Of a DNA stretch of 50,397 nucleotides, positions 1-8,225 are shown piece by piece (the first letter of the stretch is position 1; every line of letters starts with the position of its first letter). The notes beneath the pieces are model-generated. The model did not search any database, was not told the DNA's origin, and was given only the letters and a program-made list of their open reading frames with translations. The position numbers and the translations under genes are program-made. The stretch lies in NCBI RefSeq assembly GCF_025291715.1, contig NZ_JAMBIZ010000029.1, positions 1-50,397 on the forward strand, written 5' to 3'. Origin of the DNA: Metasolibacillus sp. Its GTDB lineage: Bacteria > Bacillota > Bacilli > Bacillales_A > Planococcaceae.

Positions 1-244
1 TGGTCATAGCCTTTTTTAAGATTTCTACCTCTTGTTTCAAGCGTAGATTTTCCTTTTGGATCGCAGTGACTTCAGCTGCGGTTAACTCATCTGTCCCTTC
101 AATCGGGGAATGAAGTTTAATCCACTTATAAATCGTTACCTCTGATACACCATATTCTCTTGATAGTTGATTGACCGAAGTGCCAGAGCGATAAAGCTCC
201 ACCACTGTTTGTTTGAACTCTTGATTATACTTTTTTTGACTCAT
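1..244 (-). CDS. IS3-family transposase OrfA, N-terminal part (cut by window edge)
   Basis: The reverse strand reads from an ATG at 244 as MSQKKYNQEFKQTVVELYRS and continues with a helix-turn-helix region (SGTSVNQLSREYGVSEVTIY) and a leucine-zipper-like stretch (ENLRLKQEVEILKKAM). This is the usual DNA-binding OrfA of IS3-family elements (IS150-like group), which acts with OrfB, made by frameshifting, as the DDE transposase. About 81 codons are visible and the rest lies outside the window. The IS end is probably near 297, where the upstream strand reads TGGACATAACTC, but the partner repeat is not visible. Confidence 0.85.
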   Translation of the reverse strand, partial: MSQKKYNQEFKQTVVELYRSGTSVNQLSREYGVSEVTIYKWIKLHSPIEGTDELTAAEVTAIQKENLRLKQEVEILKKAMT

Positions 245-297
245 TTCGGACACGTCCTCTCATATAAGTTATTTTACTAACTTAGTAGAGTTATGTC

Positions 298-404
298 CAC
301 GACTCTATATTACATCCACTACTAAAAAAGCACAGAAATTAAGTTTAGGGATACAAATTGTTACAATAATTGGGGTTGTTACAGCAATAGTCTTAGCCCT
401 TTAA
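298..404 (+). pseudogene. Possible 3' tail of a host gene cut by the IS3 element
   Basis: Right after the probable IS end there is an open frame ending at the TAA at 402-404. It reads as a charged segment (TTKKAQKLSLGIQ) followed by a hydrophobic stretch (IVTIIGVVTAIVLAL). This looks like the C-terminal membrane segment of a protein whose 5' part was removed by the insertion. No start codon or ribosome-binding site lies in front of it. It is too short to assign a family and could be chance. Confidence 0.3.
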
Positions 405-815
405 AAAATCATTCCTAAATTTAATAATTAGCTATAATTTAAGACTTTTGTTTTCCTAGAAAATCACCATAAATAGGAACGAAATTAGGTTGAATTAATC
501 TATTGTTATAATTTTCTGATTATTAATTGAGTTTTCACAAAATTTATCGTATATTCATATCAGTAACACATCCAACTCCTTTTTCGGAGCTAGCTGAAAT
601 ATCTCAAGTTAGAAGATTCAGTCAAAATTCAAATCGTTTGATCATAATCAGACGTATTCGCCGGGGAATTCCATTTTGGAAAGGCTCGGTATAAAAGATA
701 AGGACTCTGGAAATACCAGAGCAATTTCAAAAGTATAAAAGCTTACTAGTGGCGACTAGTGCGTAAAAATTGAATAGATATACCTCTCTTTTGTGATGCA
801 AAAGTTAGGTGGATT
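405..815. other. AT-rich non-coding stretch
   Basis: No convincing gene is seen on either strand. There is a small hairpin at 706-722 (CTCTGG / CCAGAG) with no following T-run, and a short inverted repeat around 744-760 (ACTAGT ... ACTAGT). No conserved riboswitch core was recognised. Confidence 0.5.
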
Positions 816-866
816 AAAAGCTCAACGGTAAGACCAATTATGGTCGGTGTCGTTGAGCTTTTTTGT
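816..866 (+). terminator. Intrinsic terminator-like hairpin with perfect 12-bp stem
   Basis: AAAAGCTCAACG at 816-827 pairs perfectly with CGTTGAGCTTTT at 851-862. A smaller GACCA/TGGTC hairpin is nested inside, and a T-run follows the stem. No intact gene lies directly upstream, so it may end transcripts from a lost gene. Confidence 0.65.
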
Positions 867-870
867 GTAT

Positions 871-937
871 AAATCGGTAAGGGAAAGCTGGAGAATCCGA
901 CCAGCGCGTCAGACGGACCCCTTAGCGATTTTTTTAT
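871..937 (+). terminator. Second long hairpin with T-run, adjacent to the first
   Basis: AAATCGGTAAGGG (871-883) pairs with CCCTTAGCGATTT (918-930) with one mismatch. An internal GCTGG/CCAGC hairpin lies between the arms, and a run of seven T ends at about 935. It begins only 5 bases after the previous hairpin. It could be a terminator or a structured leader of the integrase gene that follows. Confidence 0.45.
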
Positions 938-1055
938 TGGAGGATGTATCATTGCTCTGCCTCTCGCAAAAGTGAGCAGCTTAATTGAAACGAAAAACAT
1001 GCACTACCTTAAAAGAATGTGTTCGCGAAAACTAACCATGAAAGGAGGTGAGAAC

Positions 1056-1875
1056 ATGAACAGAAAAGTACGTTCAGGCAAGAAAACGATTGTGTTTCAG
1101 GTCAAAGTGGCGCTCGATTCGATTGATTATATTGGTCAGTCCAAGCGCGCTTTTCGCAGCCAAGGCATTAAAGGCATACACTCATACAAGCAAAAGAAAA
1201 ACACGTTTAGTGATTGCCAAAACTTTGTGAAGTGGGTGCGTCAGAGTTACCAAATTATAGAGTTGCAACAGCTTTCCCCAAAACACTATCATGCCTACTT
1301 TGACTTCATGCAGGAAAAGGGTTGCGGTGAAGGTCATATGTCGAATGTTGAGACTTCTCTTCGACTGTTGCAAGTGGCAACGGAAAAACAGTGGAACGTT
1401 ACATTTTGTCCGGAGAAGAGAATATTTTCTGGTCAGTCCAAATTGCAGACCCGCAATCGCTCGTATACGGATAAAGAAATCGAATTAATCGAAGAAAATT
1501 GCTCGGAGGAGGTCCAGAAAGCGGTGCAATTGATGAGCAATTTAGACTTACGTTTAAAAGAAGTCGTCAACCTTCGCGGCAAGCATTTTACGAAAAAGGA
1601 CGGTGAGTATTATTTAGAAATTACCGAAGGAGCAGGCGTGACAAAAGGCGGACGTTTCAGAAAAATCATAGTGCAGCCGCAGTTCAAAGAAGCACTACAA
1701 AATGATTTATTTTGGCTTGGCAAAGATGAATATTTAGTTGCTGTAACAGCCAATACCGTAAGCAGTGGTGTTCGTCGAGCTTGCTTAAAAGCTGGCATTC
1801 ATCAAGATGGACGTGGTTGTCATGGCTTCCGTCACAGTTATGCAAGACGAAGATTCCAAGAGCTCGCTAATAGCG
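1056..1875 (+). pseudogene. Tyrosine recombinase (phage-type integrase), C-terminus lost
   Basis: The start is the ATG at 1056, preceded by AAAGGAGGTGAGAAC. The N-terminal half resembles a SAM-like core-binding domain (about residues 30-125). The catalytic domain follows, with the first active-site Arg in NLDLRLKEVVNL and the HxxR box in CHGFRHSYARRR. The second His/Trp and the nucleophilic Tyr are missing. After about 1870 the frame runs into unrelated sequence that is the antisense of an IS66 tnpA, although the frame itself stays open to 2030. The enzyme would cut and rejoin DNA during site-specific integration or excision, but without the Tyr it should be inactive. The breakpoint is estimated. 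Confidence 0.75.
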
Positions 1876-2033
1876 ACGTGAGTCGGCTCAGTTTCCAATC
1901 TTTTCATCCAGCTATACATACTTTGAACACCTACTTGATTTTGTTTACACCAAGCTTTGACACTTGGCACTCCACTGGATCTGTAGGCATCGATGCGATC
2001 TTGCCACATTTGTTTACGTTCATCTACTGACAT
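1865..2033 (-). pseudogene. IS66-family accessory protein TnpA fragment
   Basis: From an ATG at 2033 on the minus strand the frame reads MSVDERKQMWQDRIDAYRSS, then a helix-turn-helix segment (VPSVKAWCKQNQVGVQSMYS) and WMKRLE. This is the typical start of IS66 TnpA (OrfA/TnpS-like). After roughly 55 codons the frame passes into the antisense of the integrase gene. TnpB and the DDE transposase TnpC are absent here, so this is a leftover IS66 end that truncated the integrase. Confidence 0.65.
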
Positions 2034-2096
2034 AAAAAACCCCCTAACAATTGATGTTAAGGTGATTATCACAAAACACGGTAATTATTAGAAGGT

Positions 2097-2576
2097 GTGG
2101 AGTATTTGACGCTTACGTTTGAAATATATTGGCCAGAGCTACTTTATGTTGTGTATGTGTTAAATGAATTTATAGAATCATATGAGCGCAGTACAAAGAG
2201 ACCTATGCATACTTGGGATGAAAGTCAAGCGATAGTGCGCTTGTTCCAAAGTAAAGTATTGCAACTTGCTGGAGAGACTATGCCAGAGAAGTCGTATGTT
2301 TCATTCAAAAAATGGACAGATGGCACGAGCTTATTTTCATATAAGTTTTACGCGGATTTATATACGCAGTTTGTCGATTATTTGAATTTACAGTGGATTG
2401 AGATGGATCCACCAGAACGTCCGAAAAAGCTTCACCTTATTGCTAAACGTTTAAATCAGCATTCGACAGAGTATGAAAAACTGAAAAGACACATAAATGC
2501 AGCAGCGGAAGCGGAGGGTGTATACCCAAGTGAAATCGCTTATGGTGATTATGATACGATAGCGGTTGTTTGGTGA
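2097..2576 (+). CDS. Hypothetical protein, 159 aa
   Basis: I do not recognise this family. The frame opens with GTG at 2097 and ends TGG TGA at 2576. The protein is acidic and tryptophan/tyrosine-rich (LTFEIYWPELLYVVYVLNEF near the start), looks helical, and has no signal peptide or clear membrane segment. AGAAGG sits almost against the GTG, which is a poor spacing. The gene also starts just beyond the IS66 fragment, so the true 5' end may be missing. A strong terminator follows at 2611. Confidence 0.55.
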   Translation: MEYLTLTFEIYWPELLYVVYVLNEFIESYERSTKRPMHTWDESQAIVRLFQSKVLQLAGETMPEKSYVSFKKWTDGTSLFSYKFYADLYTQFVDYLNLQWIEMDPPERPKKLHLIAKRLNQHSTEYEKLKRHINAAAEAEGVYPSEIAYGDYDTIAVVW

Positions 2577-2610
2577 TTAAGGTAAGAGAGGCTGTAATTT
2601 AATAGAAAAT

Positions 2611-2650
2611 AAAATAGACATCACTTAATGCAAAGGGCGTCTATTTTTTT
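2611..2650 (+). terminator. Intrinsic terminator after the 2097-2576 gene
   Basis: AAAATAGAC at 2611-2619 pairs with GTCTATTTT at 2639-2647, followed by T's to 2650. The 19-base loop is long for a terminator, but the position 35 bases after the stop codon fits. Confidence 0.6.
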
Positions 2651-2885
2651 AAAAAGTGTCCACTATTCGGGGTTCAGTTCAAACATTTACTATTATAAAT
2701 TCCTCTTAAGAACAGATTCAGCTCTTGTCTTCTTTGTATCAAAATAGTTGTAAATGTAGATGTATAGTAGTAATTTTTGAAGGTAGGGATATTGTTCATC
2801 ATGTTGCCCAAATTGTCAGGCAATCACCTTAATTTTTAAGTTACTTAAAAAAGCATTATCAACAACAATCTCTTCAAACCATCAA
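2651..2885 (-). mobile_element. Decayed 3' end of an IS3-family element (orfB remnant plus terminal repeat)
   Basis: Read on the minus strand, the sequence contains YNYFDTKKTRAESVLK, which resembles the C-terminal YYN-x-KR-x-Q-x-KL pattern of IS3 OrfB transposases, interrupted by stops upstream. It is followed by GAACTGAACCCCGAATAGTG GACA (split for length) near 2651-2675, which has the look of an IS3 terminal inverted repeat. No intact frame remains. The outer limit near 2885 is a guess. Confidence 0.4.
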
Positions 2886-2914
2886 CTGTTACATTCAAGC
2901 TTTGATACAACGTT

Positions 2915-3445
2915 CTATCCTTTGCCAATAAACCTCCAAACTTTCTTAACCTGCTCCATCGTAATTTGTGGTGTCACACCTTGCAACCAATGTTTGTCAT
3001 AATCTCCGGCCCAATCCAAGGGTCTTTTGGCCAACCATTGATGATCGAATAGTCGCTCCCATGTTTGTATTACTTCTTTTTGTGGAAATCCTCTTTTTTT
3101 AAAATCATCCCATTCATTTTCATCGTATGTAATGGGGCTATTGTTTAAAATGACATGCCATTCATCGAATGATGACCATAAAATTCGATCTTCAGGGATA
3201 TCTAACTTTAAAATCACCCATCTTTCTTCTTTGCGCGCAAGTGCTTTTTCGTTTCTATTTGGTCGTCTTTGCCACAACCATATAGGGTAGTTTTCCATAG
3301 CACAATGAGTGATGCGCTTTTTCATTTGCTCTATGATCCATTTGTAGGCTTCTGGAAACATCGCAAAATCCTTATGTCCTTCTAGATAGCCTTGTTCACG
3401 CATTTTTTTATAAAGCTTTTCAGGTTTGACTGTGTATACAATCAA
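2915..3445 (-). CDS. DUF3841-like protein
   Basis: This 176-residue cytoplasmic protein starts MIVYTVKPEKLYKKMREQGY, with conserved-looking aromatic blocks YPIWLWQR (about 53-60), WVILKLDIPEDRILWSSFDE (about 75-94) and WQ/H-rich C-terminal segments. The layout matches what I recall of DUF3841, whose biochemical role is not known to me. The start is a TTG at 3445 with a G-rich ribosome-binding site (GGGGGA) about 7 bases upstream. No partner gene is evident: the next gene is divergent. Confidence 0.75.
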   Translation of the reverse strand: MIVYTVKPEKLYKKMREQGYLEGHKDFAMFPEAYKWIIEQMKKRITHCAMENYPIWLWQRRPNRNEKALARKEERWVILKLDIPEDRILWSSFDEWHVILNNSPITYDENEWDDFKKRGFPQKEVIQTWERLFDHQWLAKRPLDWAGDYDKHWLQGVTPQITMEQVKKVWRFIGKG

Positions 3446-3566
3446 AATAATCCCCCCTATTGTTTTCTCTTATTGAAATATTTTACACTATTATGCTACT
3501 ATTTTTGAAACCCTTTTTCTTATCCACACGTAAATATATTAAAAAAATACCAGGGAGGTTAATTAT

Positions 3567-3932
3567 ATGTATTATGACCCAAACCCTTTAGGAAACGCTA
3601 TGTTTACAATTGTCCCACTATTAATTATTGGCGTATTTATTTTTATGGTAGTGAAAGGACTTACTCAATGGAGTGCTAATAATAACTCTCCTCGACTTAC
3701 AGTTCCTGCTACCGTTGTTACAAAAAGAACACAGGTGTCTAGAAATCATCATCATGCAAATGACCATATACATACATCATCCTCAACTTCCTATTATGTA
3801 ACATTTCAGTTTGAAAGTGGGGATCGCTCAGAATTTTCAATGAATGGCTCGGAATACGGGATGTTGGCAGAGGGGGATATTGGGAAGTTAACTTTTCAAG
3901 GAACGCGCTATCTTGGGTTTGAGCGTGTATAA
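3567..3932 (+). CDS. DUF2500-like single-pass membrane protein
   Basis: This is a 121-residue protein with one membrane segment near the N-terminus (about 10-32, MFTIVPLLIIGVFIFMVV). A linker with a His-rich patch (NHHHANDHIH, about 60-70) follows, then a small beta-rich domain (YYVTFQFESGDRSEFSMNGS ... GDIGKLTFQGTRYLGFERV). This arrangement is typical of DUF2500 proteins, whose function is unknown. The ATG at 3567 follows AGGGAGG with good spacing. The His patch may bind metal, but that is inference. Confidence 0.8.
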   Translation: MYYDPNPLGNAMFTIVPLLIIGVFIFMVVKGLTQWSANNNSPRLTVPATVVTKRTQVSRNHHHANDHIHTSSSTSYYVTFQFESGDRSEFSMNGSEYGMLAEGDIGKLTFQGTRYLGFERV

Positions 3933-3969
3933 TCAGAAGTAAAAACAAACACCTGAGGAGGTGCCATCT

Positions 3970-5589
3970 ATGAACCTAATCAACTTCGAACAACAAGTCG
4001 ATGCAAAAATTCTAAGGCGAGGTCAAGACTATTTCAATGGAGGGCAAGTTGGTCCAATTAGCAATTTAGAAGATGGGGAATATGAAATCACAATCTATGG
4101 CAGCGAACTATACGAGGTGTTGGTGACGATGGATTCAAATGCCAATATCTTGTACAGTGCATGCACATGTCCTTATGATTATGGGGATATTTGTAAACAT
4201 GAGGTCGCTGCCTTTTATGCATTGCGTGAGCTGTATGGGGAAAAGAAGAAGCCCGTAAAAATGCTCAAACAATTATTAGAGGAGCAGTCGAAAGAGAAGT
4301 TAATTGCTTGTTTATTGGATTTAAGTCGAGATATTGAAGGGGTTAGTGAACGTTTGATGTTCAAGTTTTCTGAGCAGGATGGTTCCATTGAGAGCAGTCG
4401 AAATTTAATTCGCAACTCGGTTGAGCGTTTTGCAATAGGGGGTTTTGTTTCATGGAAATATGTAGATGATGCGCTGCAAGGGGCATATACGGTGTTGGAG
4501 ACGATTAGAGAGCAAATAGAAGCTTCAAAGCTGCCATTTGCGTTACAGTTAGCCTTAATGGTGCTTGAAGAAGTAGCGGATATGATTGGTTATGCAGATG
4601 ACTCTAGCGGTGATATCAGTAATGTAATGATGAATGCACTTGGAAATGTTGAAGAAGTATGTGAGTTAGCTGTTGACTTCTCGTCAGAAGAGGAGAAAAT
4701 GACAATATTCCAATTTATTCGAAAGGCAGCGGAGAAACAAAGTTTAGCTGATTGGGAAGAGGACTTACTTTACGCGATGATTCTTTTATGTGATACGGTA
4801 GAGCGAAAAAATACATTTAAAGAAATTTTAAATCGATTAGAGCACAGTGCTGCAGAGCATCAAGATGATTGGCGTAGGAAATATGAGCTTCAAAGTGCAC
4901 AAAATATTCGTAAAGCCTTTCTTGAAAAGACAGAGGATAAGCAGACTGTTGAGGCATATATGCTACAAAATATTGCTAATGATCGTTTTAGGGAAGAGCT
5001 GCTCAAGCAAGCTGCTGCCGTAAAGGATTATAACAAGCTACTGAGTTTATTGCCCAGAGATTCACGAAAGCAATGGCTGGAGCTGGAGCTTATAGCATAC
5101 GAAGGATTAGGCGATGTGGGGAAGCAAAGGCAAATTTTGAGAGAGCTCATTGTAGAAGGTAAGCAAGATTATTATGATAAATTGAAGGCTTTATATCCAC
5201 ATGAGGAGTGGTCTGCTGTGAGAGATGAAATGCTTGACGAACTAGCAGCGCAATCTTCCATATATAGCATTTATGCGGATATTATTATTAAAGAAAAACT
5301 ATGGCAACGCCTTTTAGTTTTATGTGAGCAAAGTAGGACGGATATTGAAAGGTATTATTCATATTTAGCTGACGATTATGCAGAGGAAGCTAAAGGGATC
5401 TATAAAAAAGCAATTTTAATGGAGGCCGCTCAAGCAAGCAATCGTAGTCACTATAAAGCAGTTTGTAGACTGTTGAAAAGCTTTAAAAGAGATTGTGGGA
5501 AGACGGAGGCATATGAATTAATTGAACAACTTGCAATTACCTATAAAAAACGACCAGCGTTTTTGGATGAGTTGGGGAAGGTTAAGTGA
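3970..5589 (+). CDS. SWIM zinc-finger protein
   Basis: Of 539 residues, the N-terminus carries a SWIM motif, CxCx7CxH, at C65, C67, C75 and H77 (ACTCPYDYGDICKHEVAAF). SWIM domains bind zinc and mediate DNA or protein contacts. The rest is a long helical, repeat-like region rich in Glu, Leu and Arg, resembling TPR/HEAT-like scaffolds, with no catalytic motif seen. The ATG at 3970 is preferred over GTG 3961 because GAGGAGGTG lies 6 bases upstream of it. The gene is followed by a terminator and then the Wadjet operon, so it is probably a separate transcript. Confidence 0.85.
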   Translation: MNLINFEQQVDAKILRRGQDYFNGGQVGPISNLEDGEYEITIYGSELYEVLVTMDSNANILYSACTCPYDYGDICKHEVAAFYALRELYGEKKKPVKMLKQLLEEQSKEKLIACLLDLSRDIEGVSERLMFKFSEQDGSIESSRNLIRNSVERFAIGGFVSWKYVDDALQGAYTVLETIREQIEASKLPFALQLALMVLEEVADMIGYADDSSGDISNVMMNALGNVEEVCELAVDFSSEEEKMTIFQFIRKAAEKQSLADWEEDLLYAMILLCDTVERKNTFKEILNRLEHSAAEHQDDWRRKYELQSAQNIRKAFLEKTEDKQTVEAYMLQNIANDRFREELLKQAAAVKDYNKLLSLLPRDSRKQWLELELIAYEGLGDVGKQRQILRELIVEGKQDYYDKLKALYPHEEWSAVRDEMLDELAAQSSIYSIYADIIIKEKLWQRLLVLCEQSRTDIERYYSYLADDYAEEAKGIYKKAILMEAAQASNRSHYKAVCRLLKSFKRDCGKTEAYELIEQLAITYKKRPAFLDELGKVK

Positions 5590-5610
5590 ATTTAATATAG
5601 TTCGCACAAA

Positions 5611-5640
5611 AAGCCTGAACAATTAAGCTTGTTCAGGTTT
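5611..5640 (+). terminator. Terminator between the SWIM gene and the Wadjet operon
   Basis: CCTGAAC (5614-5620) and GTTCAGG (5631-5637) form a hairpin 25 bases after the stop codon, extended by G-T and A-T pairs and followed by TTT. Confidence 0.6.
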
Positions 5641-5684
5641 CACCGTAGTCAATTAATTTTCCTACCGCAACCTCCCTCAATCTT

Positions 5685-5693
5685 TGCTATACT
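5685..5693 (+). promoter_or_regulatory. Probable extended -10 promoter of the Wadjet operon
   Basis: TTTGCTATACT contains TGn directly before TATACT (5688-5693), an extended -10 element, 22 bases before the jetD start codon. No good -35 box is visible 17 bases upstream, as expected for this promoter class. The leader would be very short. Confidence 0.4.
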
Positions 5694-5715
5694 AATAACA
5701 ACTGGAGGGGGCAAC

Positions 5716-6750
5716 ATGAAAGACCAATTACTTCAATTTAAAAAAACATTTATCACATTAGCTGAATTAGAGCAGATTGTCGGAAGGCCTGAGACGTATG
5801 AGCAGTTTGCAGCAATTGTGCAAGATTTAGTGAATGAGCAGTTATTACAGCCTGTGAGAAATTCAGGGAACCCCCCGCAATCTCCTCAACTCTACTACAA
5901 ATATAAGATTTTGAAGCATTCTGTGAAGAAAGAGCTTCGAGAGACGATTGAACGCTTGCAATTAACACTACATGAGCGCATTTCTTTAGATGCATATTAC
6001 CGCCTTACACAAACTCAGCTTGAACAGGATTTACCATACATTGAGAAAATACATACATATTTAATGGCAGAAGGGTTACCAACATTATCAGCGCCAGCGC
6101 CAGAGCGAAGTCAACAGATTATGGGTGATGAAAAATGGATTCAATATAACGGGGGACGGCGTCTATTAGAACGACTCAGCTTATGGGCAGATATGCAAAT
6201 TGTCGATGTAAAAGAGCCGCTGCGATTTGCGCTGAACCCGCAAAATATTGGACGGTCAACTCATTACCATTTAATTGTAGAAAATAAAACGACTTATGAG
6301 GCGTTATTGCCAGCACTTTCAGCAACTTGCTTTACGACATTAATATATGGAGCAGGCTTTGAAATTGTTGGGAGCTTGAGCTTGTTTCCAAAGCAGCTGC
6401 CATTACCATATGCCAACCACATATTTTATTACTTTGGCGATATTGATTTTGCAGGCATATCGATTTGGTATTTATTGAATAAACAGCAGCATGTGGAGCT
6501 AGCAACGCCATTTTATGAAGCGGCACTTACTGATTTAGGGAAGCCAATAGCTAAAAAGCAATTAATTGATGAAGAAGCGATTCAGGCATTTATGAAACGA
6601 TTACATGAAGAGGCAAAGATGCAGTGTCAGCAATTAGTTGAACAGCGCTATTATGTGTCTCAAGAAGTGCTAACGACAGCGGAGCTACAGCAAATATGGC
6701 AGCGAATGAGTGCGGAATTAGTGGGGGATGCCAATGGAATGGAGTTTTGA
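5716..6750 (+). CDS. jetD: Wadjet nuclease subunit JetD
   Basis: JetD is the topoisomerase-VI-like (Toprim) endonuclease subunit that cleaves closed circular plasmid DNA after loop extrusion by the JetABC SMC complex. The 344-residue protein has a helical N-terminal half of the DUF3322 type and a C-terminal DUF2220/Toprim region. The latter carries the diagnostic YYFGDIDFAGISIW (about residues 237-250), whose acidic DxD residues bind metal. The ATG at 5716 follows GGAGGGGG. It is the first gene of the operon and overlaps jetA. The family and motif make the call strong, although JetD varies widely between Wadjet types. Confidence 0.9.
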   Translation: MKDQLLQFKKTFITLAELEQIVGRPETYEQFAAIVQDLVNEQLLQPVRNSGNPPQSPQLYYKYKILKHSVKKELRETIERLQLTLHERISLDAYYRLTQTQLEQDLPYIEKIHTYLMAEGLPTLSAPAPERSQQIMGDEKWIQYNGGRRLLERLSLWADMQIVDVKEPLRFALNPQNIGRSTHYHLIVENKTTYEALLPALSATCFTTLIYGAGFEIVGSLSLFPKQLPLPYANHIFYYFGDIDFAGISIWYLLNKQQHVELATPFYEAALTDLGKPIAKKQLIDEEAIQAFMKRLHEEAKMQCQQLVEQRYYVSQEVLTTAELQQIWQRMSAELVGDANGMEF

Positions 6751-8224
6751 TATTACGACAGGCTTGAGAGAGCGTATGCGGCGTATTTATTTGTTTGAGC
6801 CATTGTATGAGCTTGCAGCGAAGCAACAAAAGGATGATGATGGGCAAGATATTGATATGCGTATGCTTGGTTTGTTGACATTGCTTTATTTTTTTGAAAT
6901 GAAGCTTATGCGTGAGTCGAAAGTCGGGATAGAGGAGGCAGCGAATTATTTGCGACCGCTTATTCAGAAACGCTATAACGTTGCCGATGAGCGAGTGCAT
7001 ACGTTGTTATTAGCTGTTAAAGAAATTTTTCGACCAGCGAAGGGGCTTTATAAAACGTATTCCTTTTACAATTGGGAAACAGAAAAGGTGGAGGAGATTC
7101 CTTTTTCCTTTTTGAAAACAGATTTTTTTGATGTGAAGGAAAATCGGCAATATTACCAATTAGACGACGATGGCTTGGAGCTTATTTTTGCAACAAAAGA
7201 GTATTTTCAAGAGTTCCAACTGTCGATTCATCAGTTGATGCTACGCAAGCTGTTGGAGAAAGGCGAGCTACAAGGGGCGTTACGGCAAATTAATGAGATG
7301 CGCATGGATGTGGAGCAGCTGCACGAGCGAATGGAGAAGCTATCACATGAGATTAAGCGCAACATTATTAATATGGAGACCCAGCAGCGTTTTATGGAAG
7401 TGCTGCAAGATCGCAATTTACGTTTGCAGCGTGAAAATACCGAATTTGAGGAGCTGCATAAATTTATTGTTGATGCGAAAAAGGCATCCGAATCGACAAC
7501 GAATGAGGAGGATATGCGCGCTTTTCGAATGCTGATGAAAATTGAGGAGGCGCTGATGGCTGTGCATGAGCAGCATCGCGCATTGCTGACACATAGCTTA
7601 AAGCTTAAGCAGGAGGCGCTTGAGGCAGCAGAGCAGTCGCTTTATAGCATCGGGGTAGATAATTTTAACTTTGATCAAGAAATTGTTTCGGAAATTGTTA
7701 GTACGCCGTTGCCACTTGAGTCGATGAAAGGAATTTTAGCGCCATTTTTAAAAGTTGGGCATAAAAAAATGTGGTCATTGCTAACTATTTTTAGTGCGCA
7801 ATCGTGGTCAGAGGAAGAGCAAAGTGCTGAATTGGCACGCTATGAGGAAATTGTTGAGGAAGAGAAGCGAGAGCAGTATGCGAAGCAAATAAGGACATTA
7901 TATGGCGCTTATATGAAGTCAATGCTTGCCTTTGCCGAAGGGCATCAAAGCTGGACAGTGCAGGACTGGCTTGAGCATATAAAAGAACAGAATGATTTTT
8001 CATTGGATGCACGCTACCTTTATGATTTTTTACTGCTTTGTCATCACCGCTCACCTCTCTATAAAGATAGCAACAATGCAGATGAGCAATCGTTGCATTT
8101 GTTGATAGAGGTAACAAGTTTACTTGGCGACCGTCAATTAGTGATTGAAGAATTACCGAATATATTGCAACCTACGAAGCGTTATTCGATTCAAAATCTA
8201 CAATTCAAATGGCAGGAGGGATAA
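6734..8224 (+). CDS. jetA: Wadjet subunit JetA (MukF/kleisin-like)
   Basis: JetA is the kleisin-like subunit that bridges the JetC ATPase heads. The protein (496 aa) has winged-helix-like N-terminal sequence (FDITTGLRERMRRIYLFEPL), then a long coiled-coil central section (about residues 150-310, e.g. MRMDVEQLHERMEKLSHEIK), and a helical C-terminus. This resembles the DUF5716/PF18982 type of JetA rather than the DUF3375 type. GTGGGGG lies 6 bases before the ATG at 6734; an in-frame ATG at 6728 is also possible. It overlaps the end of jetD, indicating translational coupling. Which Wadjet type this is cannot be settled without alignment. Confidence 0.85.
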   Translation: MEWSFDITTGLRERMRRIYLFEPLYELAAKQQKDDDGQDIDMRMLGLLTLLYFFEMKLMRESKVGIEEAANYLRPLIQKRYNVADERVHTLLLAVKEIFRPAKGLYKTYSFYNWETEKVEEIPFSFLKTDFFDVKENRQYYQLDDDGLELIFATKEYFQEFQLSIHQLMLRKLLEKGELQGALRQINEMRMDVEQLHERMEKLSHEIKRNIINMETQQRFMEVLQDRNLRLQRENTEFEELHKFIVDAKKASESTTNEEDMRAFRMLMKIEEALMAVHEQHRALLTHSLKLKQEALEAAEQSLYSIGVDNFNFDQEIVSEIVSTPLPLESMKGILAPFLKVGHKKMWSLLTIFSAQSWSEEEQSAELARYEEIVEEEKREQYAKQIRTLYGAYMKSMLAFAEGHQSWTVQDWLEHIKEQNDFSLDARYLYDFLLLCHHRSPLYKDSNNADEQSLHLLIEVTSLLGDRQLVIEELPNILQPTKRYSIQNLQFKWQEG

Positions 8225-8225
8225 T

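Noticed and set aside
816-862. GCTCAAC ... GTTGAGC boxes resembling integron attC R boxes next to an integrase
   Set aside because: Any perfect hairpin containing one box will contain the other by complementarity. The element is too short and symmetric for attC, has a T-run like a terminator, and the integrase lacks IntI features.
746-1000. Minus-strand 84-codon frame across the two hairpins
   Set aside because: It runs through both terminator-like stems and has no credible ribosome-binding site or family resemblance.
5629-5715. Upstream in-frame extension of jetD (start at 5629)
   Set aside because: The extension covers the terminator and promoter of the operon. ATG 5716 has a good ribosome-binding site and matches the family's length.
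8145-8225. Upstream in-frame extension of jetB into jetA
   Set aside because: ATG 8226 follows AGGAGGG directly after the jetA stop; the extension has no ribosome-binding site.
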